A stretch of DNA of 64,000 nucleotides, from positions 62,001 to 126,000 of the forward strand of contig JAPQWV010000634.1 in assembly GCA_027422505.1 (NCBI GenBank), given 5' to 3'. Shown here piece after piece: positions 24,412 through 36,525 of this stretch. The position numbers and the translations under genes were made by a program. The notes below the pieces were generated by a model that saw only the letters and a program-made list of their open reading frames with translations, did no database searches and was not told where the DNA came from. Origin of the DNA: Craterostigma plantagineum. Lineage: Eukaryota > Streptophyta > Magnoliopsida > Lamiales > Linderniaceae. Numbering within the stretch: the stretch's first letter is position 1; each line of letters begins with the position of its first letter.

Positions 24412-26496
24412 TTAGATGGAAGAAGTATAGTTTGGGAATAGATACAGCAATTTGTCGAGAGTCTCGGGCAAAAATTTCCTCGCAAAAAGATAACAAGGAC
24501 GTTGGTTTCCATTCCACATGCAAGCTCTTATCTGAACTTGTTTCTGCATTTTCAATCGGAAGTTTATTTTTTTCCCCTTATCAGAGAGGTCTGCATTTCG
24601 ATGCTAGAAACGACTGAAACGTAGAGAAAGAAAAAAATGCTGACCTTTTCATCGCTTGTCACGTGCATATATTCACTGATGGACTGCGATAGTTGTAGGG
24701 GAGGGAATTATATTAGAACGAGCTGATGAGGTTAACAATGGCGATGTAATAAAAGCTAAGGAAGAACAAAGATGGCATACTGTAATATTTCTCATCAGAT
24801 CAATAGAGACATCTTGAGCCCTGTAAGATCTCGGATGCCATTTTCCTTCAGACCAATCAACGTGCGTTACTGACCAATTGGATATTCCAGCTGGATCCAA
24901 CATCTATACTCATCATGCGATAAAAAAATTATTCGATATTGATGAGTCTTCTAATCGATTTCAAGATTGTAAAAAGGGGCTCTTTCTTACAGAGAAAAAG
25001 GTGGGCAAATAGTGTTCGTCGGAGTAGCAGTTTCGATTTCCCTCCATGCCTGGCTGTGAAATAAGAAAAATTCGAGGAGAAAGGCTTCGACATTGTGAAA
25101 CTAACGAACGGAGAAGATAATTGGAGTTGGTTTACTAAGTACAAGTAGAAAATCAGGCATTGCCTTACCCTGCAATAATCTCTGAATTTGGAGTAATATA
25201 GACTGTCAGCCATGGTAATGACAGCGTGCTGGCGCTTCATTGTGAACCACTATTTTTGGAGAGAAAGGCAAAGAAACAAACGTTAAATCGCTAAATAGAG
25301 GTAATCCGAAGAATCAAATCCATGATATCAAACATGAACTTACCTGTGCACCCTTTCGAAAGTGCCTTTTCTCTACTTCGGGCAGCATATAATCAATGTA
25401 CCTACCACTGCCATGCGGGCCAGGGTCTTCGAAGCTGAAAATAGCAACAAATTACTAAGCATGTTCATAGAAGAACTGAAAAAAGGATATTAGTCCATAA
25501 AAGGGGAAGCTTACCTATCTATGAAGCTGACATTGGTGTACAAGAGGTAACTGTACACATATTCAAAAGTGCGTAGTGGTACGCAACTGTACTTCGAAGA
25601 AAAGATATGCTGATTAGCATCGAATGCTTTACATGGGAGTATAAGGCATGACGAGCAGTAATTTCAAGGGACCTGTCTGAAAGAAGAACAAAATGCTGGT
25701 TGTCTGGATCTTTCAGGGCATTCGACAGAAGCCGTTTCTCAGCATCAATCATTGAAATTTTTCCCCATTCTACCTGAAAATTTGAATCAATAAGTTCACG
25801 CTACTATTCTCAATCAAGTATCACTAAAACAACCAAAAAAGAGTCCCACTGATGATGAGTCACAATTAAATAGTGAGAAGCAAACCTTTTCACTACGAAT
25901 TTCCCTATTGATAAAATATCGGCTAGAGTGGTAGGGTTTCTCCTTGGATGCATGAACATACACTGAGAATTTACCTTCATGGCCCTGCAGAAACAGGAAA
26001 GATCAATAACGTGATCACCACACTTGTGGACGCTAACAGTAACTTCAGCGTACTACAGTAGATCGACTTAGACAGTTGAGTTGCAACAATTACTAAAGAA
26101 AAACTTATGCACCTGGAAAAATTTATCCCACAGCATCTCAAATGGCAAAGCTCCTGGAATTAGAAACATGAAAGCAATTTTGGGACGGGCTGAAATGGAA
26201 GGAGGCATATTCAGAATGTCTCGTATTACAACATGAGATGCAATTTCTTCATCGGTAAATTCTCTTGCAGGTGTCGGTGGGAGCCAATTTGATACAGCGT
26301 TACAATCGCTAGACCAGAATAAACTGCACGATGTAGAACTTGGTGGCGGATACACATACGCAATGATTAAGAACAAGCTGACCAGAGATATCAATACTAT
26401 GATCCACTTTGGTCTTTTCGATTGGCTGCGCTGGCGAGGCCCAGGCAATATCTGCGTGTCTTTCAGGCCAAAGCGCCACGCCTGAGCTGACTTCAT
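24412..26496 (-). CDS. GT14/DUF266 core-2/I-branching glycosyltransferase-like protein (BC10 family), 10 exons
   Basis: Exons in transcript order are 26113-26496, 25886-25984, 25673-25773, 25515-25586, 25344-25434, 25169-25249, 24991-25053, 24781-24903, 24645-24683 and 24412-24543. They join in frame into 394 residues. A signal anchor spans residues 31-49 (WIIVLISLVSLFLIIAYVY). Family segments follow: KIAFMFLIPGALPFEMLWDKFF, GHEGKFSVYVHAS, SSRYFINREIRSE, LLSDSCVPLRTFEY, SFEDPGPHGSGRY, KGAQWFTMKRQHA, DEHYLPTF and HVDWSEGKWHPRSY. It resembles Arabidopsis At5g11730 and At5g57270. The rice member BC10 affects wall and arabinogalactan content, so a Golgi wall or AGP glycosyltransferase is inferred; substrate unknown. 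A TATA box at 27461-27470 implies a leader of about 900 bases, probably with an intron. Confidence 0.9.
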
Positions 26497-27460
26497 CTAG
26501 AGTTTAGTGCATAACAATCTATTATACCAGAAAAAAAGTATGAATTTGTTCAGCTTCTCGGTTACAAGCCCGCAAACAATGCACCAGGTCTCTTTGTTCA
26601 CCAAAAGAGTAATGCGGACCTCGAACAATAAGCCCTTTCTTTATCAGAATCTGCATGAAGAATTTTTGACAGATTTGTTATGGAAAGCAACATTGTAAAG
26701 ACTCTAAGCGTCCTTCATCAAGGAATTACATAAAGCCATAAACAACAACAAAAGATCTGAAGATGCTGAAATGTCTATGCTAGAAAATTATTGATTGAAC
26801 AACCAAAAATCGATTTCTATCAGAGGTCAAATCTTGAAATACTCCCATTCCGAAACAAGGGGAAGCATGGGTTATGGCTCCAAGCAAACACTAATTAATA
26901 CAATGAACTCCACGACTATGAAATTGAGACTTTCCGATCCAATATATTCCTCGTCTCCATTCGTAAACGGAGAACAGAAAACTCAAAATCCATCAAACTT
27001 CGGATACCCACGCCCTAAATCACCCCTCTAAAGTCACAGGACCACTAATTGAGATCAACACAACCACACACGCGGCGAGAGATACACACCAAAATCAGTC
27101 GTCTCTATAAGCATTCAACGGAAACATTTAAAAAAAAAAACATATTACCCAAAACACGATTGACCACCGAAAAAAGGAGATCGGATCTACTTCGTACGCG
27201 TGCCGCCGATTACAATGTACGAGATCTAGGGCACGCCGAAGAAACGAACCTATTGGGCCGCGAGAACTCGGTCTGTGCAGAAGATCACCACGTAGACAGA
27301 ACAACAATGGAGGCTTGTATCAATTATATCGGTAATCAAACGGATCAATCAACAACAATCCTCGTAATCGTCGCGCAAGTGGGTTTTGTTAGATACGATG
27401 ATTTTGAAGCTCTGGCGTGCGCGTGCGTTTGTGTTTTGAGGGAGAGAAGAAAAGAGAGCC

Positions 27461-27470
27461 TTTTTATATG
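27461..27470 (-). promoter_or_regulatory. Probable TATA box of the GT14 gene
   Basis: On the minus strand CATATAAAAA precedes a CT/TC-rich leader. It is about 960 bases from the start codon at 26496, so a 5' leader intron is likely. The call is from motif and context only. Confidence 0.35.
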
Positions 27471-28909
27471 CAGTGCAGTCCAAGCACAAACAGTTGTGCA
27501 AAGCAAGCCGGCGATTATTACAATTTCAAAGTTGGATTGTTTACGGAACAATTTTATTTATTCTCAAGTAAATAAATAACGAAAGTATTATTTTAATTAT
27601 TTTAATGGCAAATCTACGATAATAACTGTGAATTGTCTATGTAAGGTGTGGAACAACCGAAGACGAAATGGTCTTTGGTCTGGTTTTTTCGGGATTTTCA
27701 ACTTAATTTAAAAATTCTAATTTTAATTCTTCATTTATTAACTTGCTTGTCAAGTGATGCAAGTTGACAACAAAACGTCGGCCGCGACGACGTTTTTGAT
27801 CCCGAAGGTTCACCGGCCGTATCATTGTCCCCATTTGCTGTGTCCGCACGAAAAGTCATTAGTGCCCCTGTCGTTGACTTGACTTCTAGTTGATCATTAA
27901 AAAGACCAAATTACCCCTGTGTTGGCAGTATGGAACCTTCTTATTTCACCATGAAAAATGAGTAAGTAATCATATTTGATTAATTGACTTTTACTACGAT
28001 TAGGGAATAATATCATGCAGCTGCGACCTTTTTAGAACTCAAGTCACGGTTGATATATGGCCTAAAAATATTCCCTTTACGCAATTTCTTTCCAAGGCTG
28101 CATAATTTAACCATTGTTTTTGAAGAAGCAAAAGACTAACGAGTCAATATTCCATGGTGTATGAGAGCGTTGACCTAACAGTTTTTTTTAGGTATACACG
28201 TTTGTCCCACGAGGTAATTCTGAAATGTATCTAAATCTCATTATCCTCATTACACTAAATTTTGAACCTCATTAAATTATACTTTTTACCTCCCACTTTC
28301 GTTTGTGGGGGAATATTGCAGAGAGTTGTATATTTCGGACACGTGACGTTGTGCTCCATGCCGTCATGTTCAATCATGGTTTGGCCATATTCTTAAGTAA
28401 ATTAAATTAAATTAGCGATGTTATCTAAACTAGTGTTTAAGCCATATTATTATTACCATCAAGAAAATATAACTTAGTCATAAGCCAAAATTGTTATAAA
28501 TGGTCCATGATATTGTTCGAGCACGGCAAATACTTGGTCTACAATATAATGCTTAACAAGCTTCTTTGATCTGTCTTTGTCTTGTGGATGGGATCCAACT
28601 TAAGTTTTTTCTCCTTCGATGTACTTAACGCCTTTTTTGAGATGAATCCAAAGCTTGTCTTCGTCCGTACATTTCGAGGTAGATAAACTAATTAACTAAC
28701 ACCAAATAAAATAATATTCGTGCAAGGTATATGTGAGGCAAGTTTTGGGATATTTCAAGTTTTGGGCTTTTGCATGGTTGAGGTTGATACACTATTACAA
28801 GGTATTGGGTCGAGAATGTGTGTGTATATATATATACACACACATACCTAATTGGCTAATTTGATATTGAACACATTGCTATGAAAATCTATAAACTCGT
28901 TAAATAATA

Positions 28910-29150
28910 CTCCCTCCGTCCCAGCAACTTTATCACATAGGTTGCTGGACACGCAAATTAAGGTGGCATTATTATAATAATACAGTATAATGAAAGGTAA
29001 AAAGTGTATATTTTAACACGTCTTTTAAGAATATTTAATATTATTATATTGATTATTTGTGATAGTTTTTGATGAATAAGGGAATGTGATAAAATTATTG
29101 GGACACTCGAAATGAAAAAAGTGTGATAAAATAAGCGGGACGGAGTGAGT
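28910..29150. mobile_element. Stowaway-like MITE (copy 1)
   Basis: Starts CTCCCTCCGTCCCA and ends GGGACGGAGTGAG, flanked by TA on both sides. That is the terminal inverted repeat and TA target duplication of plant Tc1/mariner-derived Stowaway MITEs. The interior (TTGCTGG, CACGCAAATTAAGGTG, CATTATTATAATAATA) matches a second copy at 44911-45140. Confidence 0.85.
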
Positions 29151-29518
29151 AAAAAAATGCGCTCGCATGGTTCGAGAACGGAGTTGCACTATACCATGGA
29201 GCTTACACAATATTCTAGTGATTATATATATCGGTCGGTTCATAGACTTGAAATCCTTATATCTTCGTAGGGATTAGAGATAAACTCGAAATTAATTGTT
29301 CGAGCAATAATTGTATCAACTTTAGTCTTTGGCACGATCATTGATGATTTCAGCGAAGACAAGACTCGATCAAGGACATTGTATGTGCAGTTGGATTAAG
29401 TGGAAACTATAGGACCATAAGTTGAAATAATCCTTATTTATTTATTGATGAGATTGACTTCTATCACATCTTTTAGAACTTCCCAACTACTTTAGAACCT
29501 CCATTAGACGAGTATTTT

Positions 29519-29643
<125 letters not shown>

Positions 29644-30440
29644 TACATTATTATCATTCGAAATTTCGAATTGGAGAGACAAAGTCTCATCCATCAACCA
29701 CCTACAATTATTGCCTCATATTACTATGACTACTATCTTAGAACTTTTAGATGGGCTCAACTCTTAAATTCTCGGAGACTTTAGATAAAGATTTTAAAGG
29801 CATACAAACACAAATTCCACGTCATATTTCTTATAGGTAGTAAACAATTATTGCAAGTTTGTTAAAGAGTCCAATAATATCCAGCTGCAAGAATATCTAT
29901 CTTCTTCCGCGGTCTATTATATAGTTTGATCAAACCCTCATTATCATATAATATATGAATAAATATATATACATATAGGATATTAAATAGTAAAGAAGAT
30001 AGTTAACATCGATGCCAGCTGTTTCAAGACGGACTAGAGCAGCAGCATATCGATACTTTTACCTAATATTTAAATAATAAAAAAAAAAAAGCAGAGGGAA
30101 AGAAACAACAAACTCCCCATCCCATCCACCATAAACTTCAAAAAAAAAAATCCAATAATTATATTATGGGTTGTTCATGCATATAAAAAATCACACGTCA
30201 ATACATTAGCATGGAATTAGCTGTGCATATAATGGTCCATCTTCCAAACACACGCATGCATCCTTTTCACATACATGATTTGTCCCAGAATACATAAATA
30301 TATCAAAAAGCATCCTTTGAAAACAACTCTATTCCAATACTTTGCACCTAACAAACATCACGATATTAATTACCAACAATCTCAGTCAAGAAAATTATTA
30401 ATTTATACAATGCATGTGGTCCATTCCTTAACACCTATCT

Positions 30441-30450
30441 CCTATATAAG
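30441..30450 (+). promoter_or_regulatory. TATA box of the XTH gene
   Basis: CCTATATAAG lies about 100 bases before the start codon, leaving a leader of about 70 bases. Good consensus and spacing. Confidence 0.65.
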
Positions 30451-30546
30451 ACCTCCTATCGCCATGCAAAAAAAGCACACAAAAAACATTGATTTATACA
30501 ATCTCACTCAAAACAACCAAAACCCTAATCAGAAGAAATAAAACCG

Positions 30547-31534
30547 ATGAAGCTAACTCATCTACTTCACATCATTACAGCCCTATCGAGCCTCTTCGTA
30601 AGCTCATTGGGAAGCAATAACTTCAATCAAGATTTCGATATTACATGGGGCGAAGGTCGCGGGAAAATTCTCAACAATGGGCAGCTCCTCTCTTTATCCC
30701 TAGACAAGATTTCTGGGTCGGGATTTAGGTCCAAGAATCAGTACATGTTCGGTAAGATCGACATGAAGATAAAGCTCGTGCCCAACAATTCTGCTGGGAC
30801 AGTCACCACATACTATGTAAGTGATATTATGACAAAATAAGCAACTCATTGATTGCCTATGATGATTGAATCTTTATTACACAGCTCTCTTCGCTAGGGC
30901 CAACCCACGACGAGATTGACTTCGAATTCCTAGGAAACCTAAGCGGGCAACCTTACGTTCTCCATACGAATGTTTTCGCGCAAGGAAAAGGCGAAAAAGA
31001 ACAGCAGTTCTACCTATGGTTCGATCCCACCAAGGATTTCCACACGTACTCCATTTTATGGAATCCTCAGATCATCATGTAATAAAATAAGTATTCTTTG
31101 AACAAAAATATCCTAAAGAAATGTCAGAACTAACTACTCTTATTATATTACATGGCAGATTCTCGGTGGATGGAACGCCAATAAGGCAGTTCAAGAACTT
31201 GGAATCGAAAGGCGTAGGTTACCCTAAGAATCAGCCCATGTGGATTTATGGGAGCTTGTGGAACGCCGACGATTGGGCGACTCAAGGCGGGCGGGTGAAG
31301 ACGGACTGGTCTCAGGCGCCGTTCACGGCGGCGTATGCTAACTTCAGTGCGCTGGCGTGCGGCGGCGGCGGCTCGTCGGCGTGTTCGAAGGGCGATTCTT
31401 GGTTCTCGCAGTCTCTGGACACGGCGGGGCAGGAGAGGATCAAATGGGTGCAGAAGAATTTCATGGTTTATAATTATTGCACGGATTCGAAGAGGTTTCC
31501 TCGAGGGTTTCCCACGGAGTGTAACGCTGCGTGA
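30547..31534 (+). CDS. XTH: Xyloglucan endotransglucosylase/hydrolase (GH16), 3 exons
   Basis: Exons 30547-30816, 30885-31078 and 31159-31534 encode 279 residues. An N-terminal signal peptide ([15 protein letters not shown]) precedes the mature start near residue 24. The catalytic motif DEIDFEFLG has the nucleophile at Glu100 and the acid/base at Glu104, followed directly by the conserved N-glycosylation site NLSG. The C-terminal XET extension has the paired cysteines ([25 protein letters not shown]). XTHs cut and rejoin xyloglucan in the apoplast and so control wall loosening. [20 protein letters not shown] fits the XTH22-25 group, which agrees with the local gene order. Exon 3 is much more GC-rich than its surroundings. 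Confidence 0.95.
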
Positions 31535-33774
31535 AATTATTATTGAAATTGGGATATTTTTTCCTTTTGTGTGTAATCGATTGGTTTTATTAAGTGGAGA
31601 TGAATAAAAATGTGTTTTTTTTTTTAGGATTTCTTATCAAGATTGTTTGAAAATGATAATAACATTTGGGACTCCGACGTACAATACAGGGGCGTGAATA
31701 ATTCGGTATACCGGCCAAATTTTAGCAAATTAGCGAAACTTCGGTACAAACCCGAACCGAAAGTTCGGTGCAATAATGAGCTTTGCTACTACCGCATTGT
31801 CACATATCTAAAATATCATTCGTCATTTATTTCTATTGTAATGATAATTTTAGATATGTGACATAGTGACCGTATTAAAGCTCATGAATATTTATTTATA
31901 ATTGTAATACGTTAGCAAATTATCATAAATTAATAATCATAATACTTATGAATTATTAATTTAAAGTTTTATTGTGACCTAATATTTATAAACGAATTAA
32001 AAAAAAGTATTATTTTATTATCTCATCGAATTTGATGATTTTTACAGATGATCAAGTCGATCAGTTTTTATTATTATTTTAAAGAGTTTAGTAATTTATA
32101 GAATATTATTAATTTATAGAATTTTAATGTATATATTAATCATCTTATTGGCACGTGCCCTAAAGAATAACTTTGGGCTTCTTGTAAGGAGTTGGTAACT
32201 TTGGGCCTTCAATAGCTCAACTCAATGTTAATAATCATTTGAATTGAAACCACTGCCGACACACATCATCATGTCCACGTCACTAAAACGCCGTCCACGG
32301 CGGCGGCTTAACGTTAGCCTTGACCTTTCTTTCCGGCGCGTCATGAGATGAGTAACGTAAAACGCGTCGTTGCGAAGGGTTCTATGGTTAAGTCGGTTTG
32401 TTTTTGAAGTTATTTTTCCACCACGAAAAAGAAAAAAGAATAAAATTGAAGTCAAAGAATTCAAAGTAGACGTCCACATCGAACAGATCACAGTCTTACA
32501 ACGCACATGAATCACGACACTTGGGATCCTAAGTTTGGGCAAATGGCAATAGAGAAAGAAGGAAAGAACAGTTTTGGGGTCTCTTTTTGTTAAAATTGTG
32601 AACTTCAAAATAATAAGGGACCCCCTCCCTACAAAAATTTGTGATTTAGTATCAGTCAAGATTTTTGTATGTGTAGGTACTTAACAGAATAATTTTTTTT
32701 GCAAATAGGTACTCGATCCGCCACGTTATGCCATACAACACAATCGGGTACCGTTATCAATTATCAACACATTCGGATACCATATATATAATAGCAAATT
32801 GGTACGCTGTATAAATACATTTAGAGTATGTCCTATTTAAAACATAGGTATGCAGTACAATATATCAACATGTTATGGTATGCCATACACACACAGTAAG
32901 GTACGGCATGACTGAAGAAACTGGTAAAAATTAAATTTGATAGTAAAATTTTATAACATGGGTAGATATGTGTAAAAAATTTATTCAATTAGGTATATGT
33001 GTAGATGTCCGAAATAATAATAATAATAATTACATCCCCTAAAAGCTCTATTTGGTTATATATACGCCACACCTTCCACGCTTTCCTTTTCACTCATCTC
33101 TCCTCATTTCGACACAAAAGATCTCAGCTTTCGTCATTTCAACGCACATACGAGGCTGATATTTTTTGTTTACACCATCAAGAACCGGAGAGATTCTGAA
33201 GAAGGAAAGAGGAAAAAAGAAAAGATAAAGGAGGAGACGAAGGCACCAAACCTCTAAAACAGAAAGAAAAAGGTAAAACTTTCTCTTATCTGATAAAGAA
33301 TCTTGTCCATCCTTTCGTGGGATTCGCAGCTGTGTTAAATTATTTCAAAGGGTCGTTTGCGTTAGAACGTTGTATTGATATTTCTTGGCTCAGCTCAGGT
33401 AGATTTGATCGGAAATCGTTTCTAGTTTTCAATTCTTGATAAAGCATCGATCTTTCTCTTTCTTTCATCCGTGCGTTTAATTTAAGGCCGTTTACGCGAT
33501 TTTGAAGAGGAAAGAAAAGAAAGCATTTTATCCGTCGACATTGTTTGTGTTTCAATTAGTCGATTCGATTTGAATCTGAGTGTCTAGCTGGGCTTGTAGT
33601 GTTCTTACATCCCAGATCTTGAGTTTCTCGTTCTTGAATTTCATGCCAACTAAGTTAAGTTCTGCGAATTCGATTTCGATTTCGATTTCAGGGTTTGTGT
33701 CTGTCTCCTCTTGAATCGAAATCGCCGAGCCCTTTTCAGAAAGGGCCTCTTCTTTCTTTTCCCCAAAATCAAAA
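31535..33774. other. Spacer between XTH and PECT1
   Basis: XTH 3' flank, then AT-rich sequence. There is a CG-rich patch near 32270-32400 (ACGCCGTC and ACGTAAAACGCGTCG motifs), followed by the PECT1 promoter and leader, probably with a leader intron between about 33270 and 33740. No gene is seen. Confidence 0.5.
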
Positions 33775-35680
33775 ATGGAATTCGAAAGCAGCAATTGGAT
33801 AAGGGACGGCGTCCACTACTACCCACACCTCGTCGGCGGAATTATGCTGACCTGCGCATTGCTCAGTGTCTCGGGAAGTTTCTTCGGTATGATTGCAGTC
33901 CCAACGATGCCTCAATTGGGAGCTCTAAACAAGAAGAAACAAGCCAAGAAACGCATTCGTGTTTACATGGATGGTTGCTTCGATCTAATGCACTATGGAC
34001 ACGCAAATGCCCTAAGACAAGCGAAAGCCTTAGGAGACGAGTTAGTCGTTGGAGTAGTTAGCGACGAGGAGATCGTAGCTAATAAGGGCCCCCCCGTTTT
34101 GTCCATGCAAGAGAGGTAACAATGCTGAAAAAAATTCGAGCTTTTTTTCTTGGCGAAAATTTATGGGATGTTTTTCTTGTTTCTTACGGTTTATCAGACT
34201 GGCCCTTGTGAGCGGATTGAAATGGGTCGATGAGGTGATACCCAACGCCCCTTATGAAATCACCGAAGAGTTTATGTGTAGGCTTTTTAACGAGCATAAG
34301 ATCGATTACATCATCCATGGCGACGATCCTTGCCTTCTCCCCGATGGCACTGATGCTTATGCTTTGGCGAAGAAAGTCGGGCGATATAAGCAAATTAAGC
34401 GTACTGAGGGCGTCTCAAGCACCGATATCGTCGGTATGTGTGTAATCTTATTCTTTTTGTCTGAAAAAAGATTGAGCTAATTCCACTCGCTGTGTAGGAA
34501 GGATACTCACTTCTATGAAGGATGGATCGAAAGATTCTCAGAGCTGTAATAAGTCTCTTGCCCGGCGATCTCAGTTTCTGCCTACTTCGAGGAGGATAGT
34601 ACAGTTTTCGAATGGCAAGGTATGTGCATGTTAGAATCCCAATTCGTTTAAGCCCTTTTTAATTCTTTAATTTCATAAATTAAGTTTTCTCTATAATCAG
34701 GCGCCTGGGCCGAATTCAAGAGTCGTATACATCGACGGGGCGTTCGATCTTTTTCACGCTGGGCATGTCGAGGTATTTTTTGTGAAATTGTTCTTAATTA
34801 TTTCGCTTATAAATTTTTACCGCATTTTTTCATTACGACCAATTTTCAGATTCTGAAGGCTGCAAGGCTCCTCGGAGATTTTCTCCTCGTCGGCGTTTAT
34901 TCAGACCAAACCATAAGGTACTGTTCTCCGATCTTATATAATATATGTATATATATGTAATATTAAACAGAGAAACGAAAAAAAACAAAATATGACGTCT
35001 TTGAATTACAGTGAGATTCGAGGCGATCACTTCCCATTGATGAATGTCCACGAACGAAGTCTTAGCGTTTTGGCTTGCCGTTTTGTCGATGAGGTCATCA
35101 TAGGCGCGCCGTGGGAAATTACAAAGGACATGGTACGCTTTTTTTTTTCTTAGTCGTAAAAAATATTTCAATCTTCGCCTTTCGAGAGAAATTAACGTGG
35201 GACTTGTATGTAATAAAATGTAATTCTCGGGTTGTTTGTGTCGTAAACAGATTACGACGTTCAATATATCTTTGGTCGTGCACGGAACCGTTGCTGAGAA
35301 GAACAAGCTCGTCGAGGTAAGATTGATTTAGTTTCCGTCTAACTATACTTTATTTGGCGTATTTCGTTAATTTAAGAAAGGCGCGTAATTCATATTGCAG
35401 GGAAAATCAGATCCCTACAAAGTTCCGAAAAGTATGGGAATATTCAAGACGATCGAAAGCCCGAGAGACTTCACTACGACGAGCGTTGCGCAGAGGATTA
35501 TTGCGAACCACGATATCTATTTGGTAATAACGACTCCTTTAGTACGCCCGACGAAATTATTTACTTGCGCTTTTTCGTCTGTTAACTTCTTATTCTTTTC
35601 TTTATCAGAAACGAAATGCCGAGAAAGAAGCGAGCGAGAAGAGGTATTACGAGGAGAAACAGTACGTTTCCGCCGATTGA
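33775..35680 (+). CDS. PECT1: Ethanolamine-phosphate cytidylyltransferase, 9 exons
   Basis: Exons 33775-34115, 34198-34433, 34498-34619, 34701-34772, 34850-34917, 35012-35132, 35251-35316, 35401-35523 and 35609-35680 encode 406 residues. Two cytidylyltransferase repeats are visible. The first has VYMDGCFDLMHYGH (HYGH at 73-76), GVVSDEEI and RTEGVSSTDIVGR. The second has YIDGAFDLFHAGHVEIL (HAGH at 252-255). An N-terminal hydrophobic segment at residues 20-40 fits the mitochondrial outer-membrane anchor known for the plant enzyme. It makes CDP-ethanolamine from CTP and phosphoethanolamine, the rate-limiting step of phosphatidylethanolamine synthesis by the Kennedy pathway. The C-terminus KRNAEKEASEKRYYEE matches Arabidopsis PECT1 almost exactly. 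It is slightly shorter than the usual 421 residues, the difference falling mainly in the linker between the two domains. Confidence 0.95.
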
Positions 35681-36242
35681 AAGATCTGTTTTAGTAGTAG
35701 ATTGCGCTTTTTGAATTTTTATTTTGTTCGCTAGGGTTTGTACGATTTCTTTTAGCAAATTCGTATCGACTTCTATTCGAACGCTCCGAGGATGCGTTCG
35801 GTACCGAAATTTTTTCGCAAGCAGCGGGTAACGAATTTCGATTTGTATATTTGATGGCTTATGTCTCGTGTTTGCATTTCGTAGTAACTAACGTGATAGA
35901 TGAGAGCATCTAAACTCTTTCATTAAGATAAACTGTCAAACTTTGGTCTGCCAAATTAGATTATTTAAAAAAATTAACTAATATTAGAAATTCGCATGCT
36001 ACATCTTTAATTTTATATGATCCAATTTCACCCATTTGGTTTTAGTATACATTTTTTTATTCTATAGCACACGCGTATTGAGCGTGCAAAATACTAGTTT
36101 GCTAACTATGGATGTTGAATTGGATTCCTATATTTGTGGATCTTGGTGAAAAAATATATATTTATTGCATGGACTGTAAGCGGCCCACATAATGAAATTT
36201 CAGACCCAAGTATGTAAATGTCGGGAATAAAAGATGAGATAT

Positions 36243-36252
36243 TACCTACCAA
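36243..36252. repeat. Target-site duplication, left copy
   Basis: TACCTACCAA, identical to 36516-36525, directly abuts the foldback element. It marks it as a transposon insertion. Confidence 0.8.
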
Positions 36253-36515
36253 GAGGTTTGCTATGTGTGCCCACTTACCGTGAGCACCATAAGCAAATCG
36301 CTCAATTGTTTGCTTTTTTTCGATTCTCAACGACGCCAACACCTCCGTAGACCCTCTCATATCCATTGGAGATGGTGAATTGGTTAGCAATGGATATGAG
36401 AGGGTCTACGGAGGTGTTGACGTCGTTGAGAATCGAAAAAAGCAAACAATTGAGCGATTTGCTTATGGTGCTTACGGTGGTTGCTCACGGTAGGTGGGCA
36501 CACATAGCAAACCTC
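36253..36515. mobile_element. Near-perfect foldback element with 10-bp target duplication, Mutator-like MITE
   Basis: The arms are 36253-36368 and 36388-36515, separated by a 19-base loop. They begin GAGGTTTGCTATGTGTGCCC and end with its complement. By eye the arms differ by two substitutions, one single-base indel in a T run, and one 13-base insertion in the right arm (GCTTACGGTGGTT, itself a near-copy of the adjacent sequence). TACCTACCAA flanks both sides. A 9-11-base duplication is typical of Mutator-like elements. There is no coding capacity. The near-identity of the arms suggests a recent insertion or gene conversion between arms. Any transcript would fold into a hairpin of about 115 base pairs. 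Confidence 0.85.
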
Positions 36516-36525
36516 TACCTACCAA
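36516..36525. repeat. Target-site duplication, right copy
   Basis: TACCTACCAA, a perfect copy of 36243-36252. Confidence 0.8.

Noticed and set aside
27049..27579. 176-codon open frame upstream of the GT14 gene
   Set aside because: It lies opposite the GT14 promoter and leader, has no recognisable domain, and crosses the probable TATA box.
31335..31607. Arg/Ala-rich 90-codon frame overlapping XTH exon 3
   Set aside because: Alternate frame of the GC-rich XTH exon.
36253..36515. Calling the 36.3-kb hairpin a microRNA gene
   Set aside because: The 10-bp direct duplication shows a transposon insertion. No mature miRNA can be assigned without small-RNA data.
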